DNA of 7,300 nucleotides from a bacterium (GTDB lineage Bacteria > Actinomycetota > Actinomycetes > Actinomycetales > Actinomycetaceae). The translations under genes were made by a program, and so were the position numbers. The notes below the pieces were generated by a model. It was not told the origin of the DNA and did no database searches. It saw only the letters and a list, made by a program, of their open reading frames with translations. The stretch is taken from positions 1 to 7,300 of the forward strand of contig JAUNRP010000058.1 in assembly GCA_030544165.1 (NCBI GenBank). The letters are read 5' to 3'. The first letter of the stretch is position 1; every line of letters begins with the position of its first letter. Below are positions 6,101 to 7,300 of this stretch, in pieces.

Positions 6101-7141
6101 ATGGATGCGGAACGAGAGATTGAGGACGTGAGGTCCAGGCTGCACATCGGCTCGGTCAACGGTGCGGCGGGAGCGGTGCCGCGGGGACCCGGGCAGTCGG
6201 TGATGCGGCTTGGGTACGGCGCCGCCCTGGTGGTGGATGACCATTGGCCCGAGTGGAAGCGGGAGAGGGTCGCGCATCTCGCTCGAATCGTCTGGTGTGC
6301 CACGATTTCGCCCGAGTCGGTGGTGGTGTTGGAGAGTGCGGCCGTGGTGTGGGGCATTCCGGTGCTTCATCCCGGGGAATCGGTTCATGTGAATCGCAGG
6401 CATTCCACCAACAGGCACCGGCACGAGGTCCCGAGGATCGGCAGGCACTCGGAGGGGCCGTCGCCGTCCATCGTGCGCCACGGGGTCGGGCTGGAACCCG
6501 GCGATGTGGTGGAGATTGGGGGCATCAAGGTGTGCACTCTCGAGCGGCTGATCATGGATATGGCGCGCTTCCGCCATCCGCGCCAGTCGATTCCGATTGG
6601 GGATGCTGCCCTCGCGATCTTGTCAGGGGCGAGCAACTTTGATCAGGAGCGAACGGTCCGTGAGGCGGACAAGATCCGCGCGAGATTCCTCAAACGCGCG
6701 GAGGCGCTCAGGGGCTATCGAGGAATCAAGCAGGCTCGGACGGTCATCGACTTCCTGGATCCGCTCTCGCAGTCGATCGGGGAGTCGGTCCTGCGTTGGG
6801 GGCTCGCCGCGTTCGGACTGACCGTGGTGTCCCAACACCCCGTCTCGATCGACGGGGCACCGGTGTACTTCCTTGACCTTCTGGCGGTGCGCTACCGGAT
6901 CGTCTTCGAGTTCGATGGGGAACTGAAGTACGAGGGCGATGGGGGGCTCCTCAATCGACGCCGTGAGGCGGTGCGCGATCACGACCTCGTGGCCCTGGGC
7001 TTCGTGGTGTTCCACTTCGGGTGGGAGGACATCCTCACGGTCCGCGCCGTTGGTCAGGCGATCACGCGGGCGGTGGGCATGGCCGTGCTCGATCAGCACG
7101 AGCTCCGGATGGACCTGTGGGACCCACTTCTCGCCGCGTGA
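6101..7141 (+). CDS. DUF559-type endonuclease-fold protein with AbiEi-like middle region
   Basis: 346 residues from ATG 6101. The C-terminal domain (about 222-315) looks like a DUF559/Vsr-like PD-(D/E)XK nuclease: E228 in IGESVLRWG, D259 in YFLDLLAV, then FEFDGELKY with E270, D272 and K276, then RRREAVRDHDLVALGF and FHFGWEDI. Residues 33-175 resemble the C-terminal region of AbiEi-family antitoxin-like proteins common in actinobacteria (VVVLESAAVVWGIP at 74-87, and a TLERLIMDMAR block near 146). The winged-helix N-terminus of those proteins is not obvious. Function and substrate are unknown; defence, repair or regulation are all possible. The frame is open back to GTG 6056, and GTG 6128 is a further option. 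None has a good Shine-Dalgarno, so the start is uncertain. Codon use is looser than in the neighbours: in 6299-6427, 10 of 43 codons end in A/T, against 0 of 43 in a tkt sample. This suggests acquisition or weak expression. No partner gene is adjacent in the visible sequence. Confidence 0.8.
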   Translation: MDAEREIEDVRSRLHIGSVNGAAGAVPRGPGQSVMRLGYGAALVVDDHWPEWKRERVAHLARIVWCATISPESVVVLESAAVVWGIPVLHPGESVHVNRRHSTNRHRHEVPRIGRHSEGPSPSIVRHGVGLEPGDVVEIGGIKVCTLERLIMDMARFRHPRQSIPIGDAALAILSGASNFDQERTVREADKIRARFLKRAEALRGYRGIKQARTVIDFLDPLSQSIGESVLRWGLAAFGLTVVSQHPVSIDGAPVYFLDLLAVRYRIVFEFDGELKYEGDGGLLNRRREAVRDHDLVALGFVVFHFGWEDILTVRAVGQAITRAVGMAVLDQHELRMDLWDPLLAA

Positions 7142-7196
7142 GCCCCGGATCGCTTCGGTTGCCAGCAGGCGGGCGTAGCCCGCCGTCGAGGCTCAC
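7138..7196. terminator. Nested inverted repeats after the nuclease-like gene
   Basis: The inner hairpin is perfect: GGCGGGC (7168-7174), loop GTA, GCCCGCC (7178-7184). The outer pair GTGAGCC (7138-7144) and GGCTCAC (7190-7196) is also perfect, and extends to 10 bp with one mismatch. The outer left arm contains the stop codon of the upstream gene. The position between two apparently convergent genes suggests a bidirectional terminator. There is no T-run. Confidence 0.6.
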
Positions 7197-7207
7197 TTGG
7201 CGCGCAA

Positions 7208-7300
7208 TCAGCGAGAGCGCCACTCCACGAACTCGTTCACGATGGTTGCTCCATGATTCGCCGCCATGAGGTACGAGGCGCGGTTGGAATGGTCCGTTTC
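7208..7300 (-). CDS. Probable C-terminal end of an unrecognised protein (truncated by window edge)
   Basis: On the minus strand a frame is open from the window end to TGA at 7210-7208, giving 30 residues that end in NEFVEWRSR. Of the 30 codons, 23 end in G or C, consistent with coding in this genome. The nested hairpin at 7138-7196 would then lie between two convergent genes. I do not recognise the family, and 30 codons without a stop is weak evidence at this GC content. The alternative is that the stretch is non-coding, or that a plus-strand gene starts near ATG 7252 or 7266; neither has a Shine-Dalgarno. Confidence 0.4.
   Translation of the reverse strand, partial: ETDHSNRASYLMAANHGATIVNEFVEWRSR

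Noticed and set aside
5005..6357. 450-codon minus-strand frame opposite xerD and the following spacer
   Set aside because: Pro/Arg/Ala-rich translation typical of an out-of-frame GC-rich reading; overlaps the well-supported xerD entirely.
6013..7120. Nuclease-like gene bracketed by inverted CCACAGG...CCTGTGG as a mobile cassette
   Set aside because: The right-hand CCTGTGG (7114-7120) is a 7-bp match inside the coding sequence and is expected by chance; no target-site duplication is visible.
7252..7300. Plus-strand gene starting at ATG 7252 or 7266
   Set aside because: No Shine-Dalgarno before either ATG, and the minus-strand frame over the same bases is open and GC-ending, so the minus strand is the better candidate.

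Overview
This window comes from a high-GC Gram-positive genome, almost certainly an actinomycete and probably of the Micrococcales type. Codon third positions in the core genes are nearly all G or C, and the transketolase, class-II-like transaldolase, heme O synthase and XerD read like actinobacterial orthologs. The divergent arrangement of ctaB with tkt-tal is a familiar actinobacterial layout. No species can be named from the sequence.

Layout, left to right. (1) 1-536, plus: the C-terminal two thirds of a short-chain dehydrogenase/reductase of the retinol/17-beta-hydroxysteroid dehydrogenase-like group. (2) 529-590: three 20-bp tandem units covering the convergent 3' ends of the SDR gene and tal. 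(3) 566-1657 and 1674-3761, minus: tal and tkt, a two-gene operon (tkt first, 16-nt gap) for the non-oxidative pentose phosphate pathway. (4) 3762-3952: divergent promoter region with candidate -10 elements and a small inverted repeat. (5) 3953-5008, plus: ctaB (heme O synthase). Its start is ambiguous because the only good Shine-Dalgarno points at an in-frame ATT. (6) 5016-5936, plus: xerD, 7 nt behind ctaB and complete in all six catalytic residues, closed by a strong hairpin. (7) 5937-6100: spacer with repeated TCTCCACAGGC motifs. (8) 6101-7141, plus: an accessory-looking protein with an AbiEi-like middle and a C-terminal DUF559/Vsr-like PD-(D/E)XK nuclease domain, with looser codon use than its neighbours. 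(9) 7138-7196: nested inverted repeats at its 3' end. (10) 7208-7300, minus: probable C-terminal end of an unrecognised gene.

Tkt and Tal together interconvert C3-C7 sugar phosphates. CtaB makes heme O for the terminal oxidase. XerD resolves chromosome dimers with XerC. Most of the window is housekeeping. The parts worth a second look are the nuclease-like gene and its flanking repeats, the ctaB start, the unusual xerD neighbourhood, and the tandem repeat at the tal/SDR junction. I did not find convincing evidence of a new multi-gene system.
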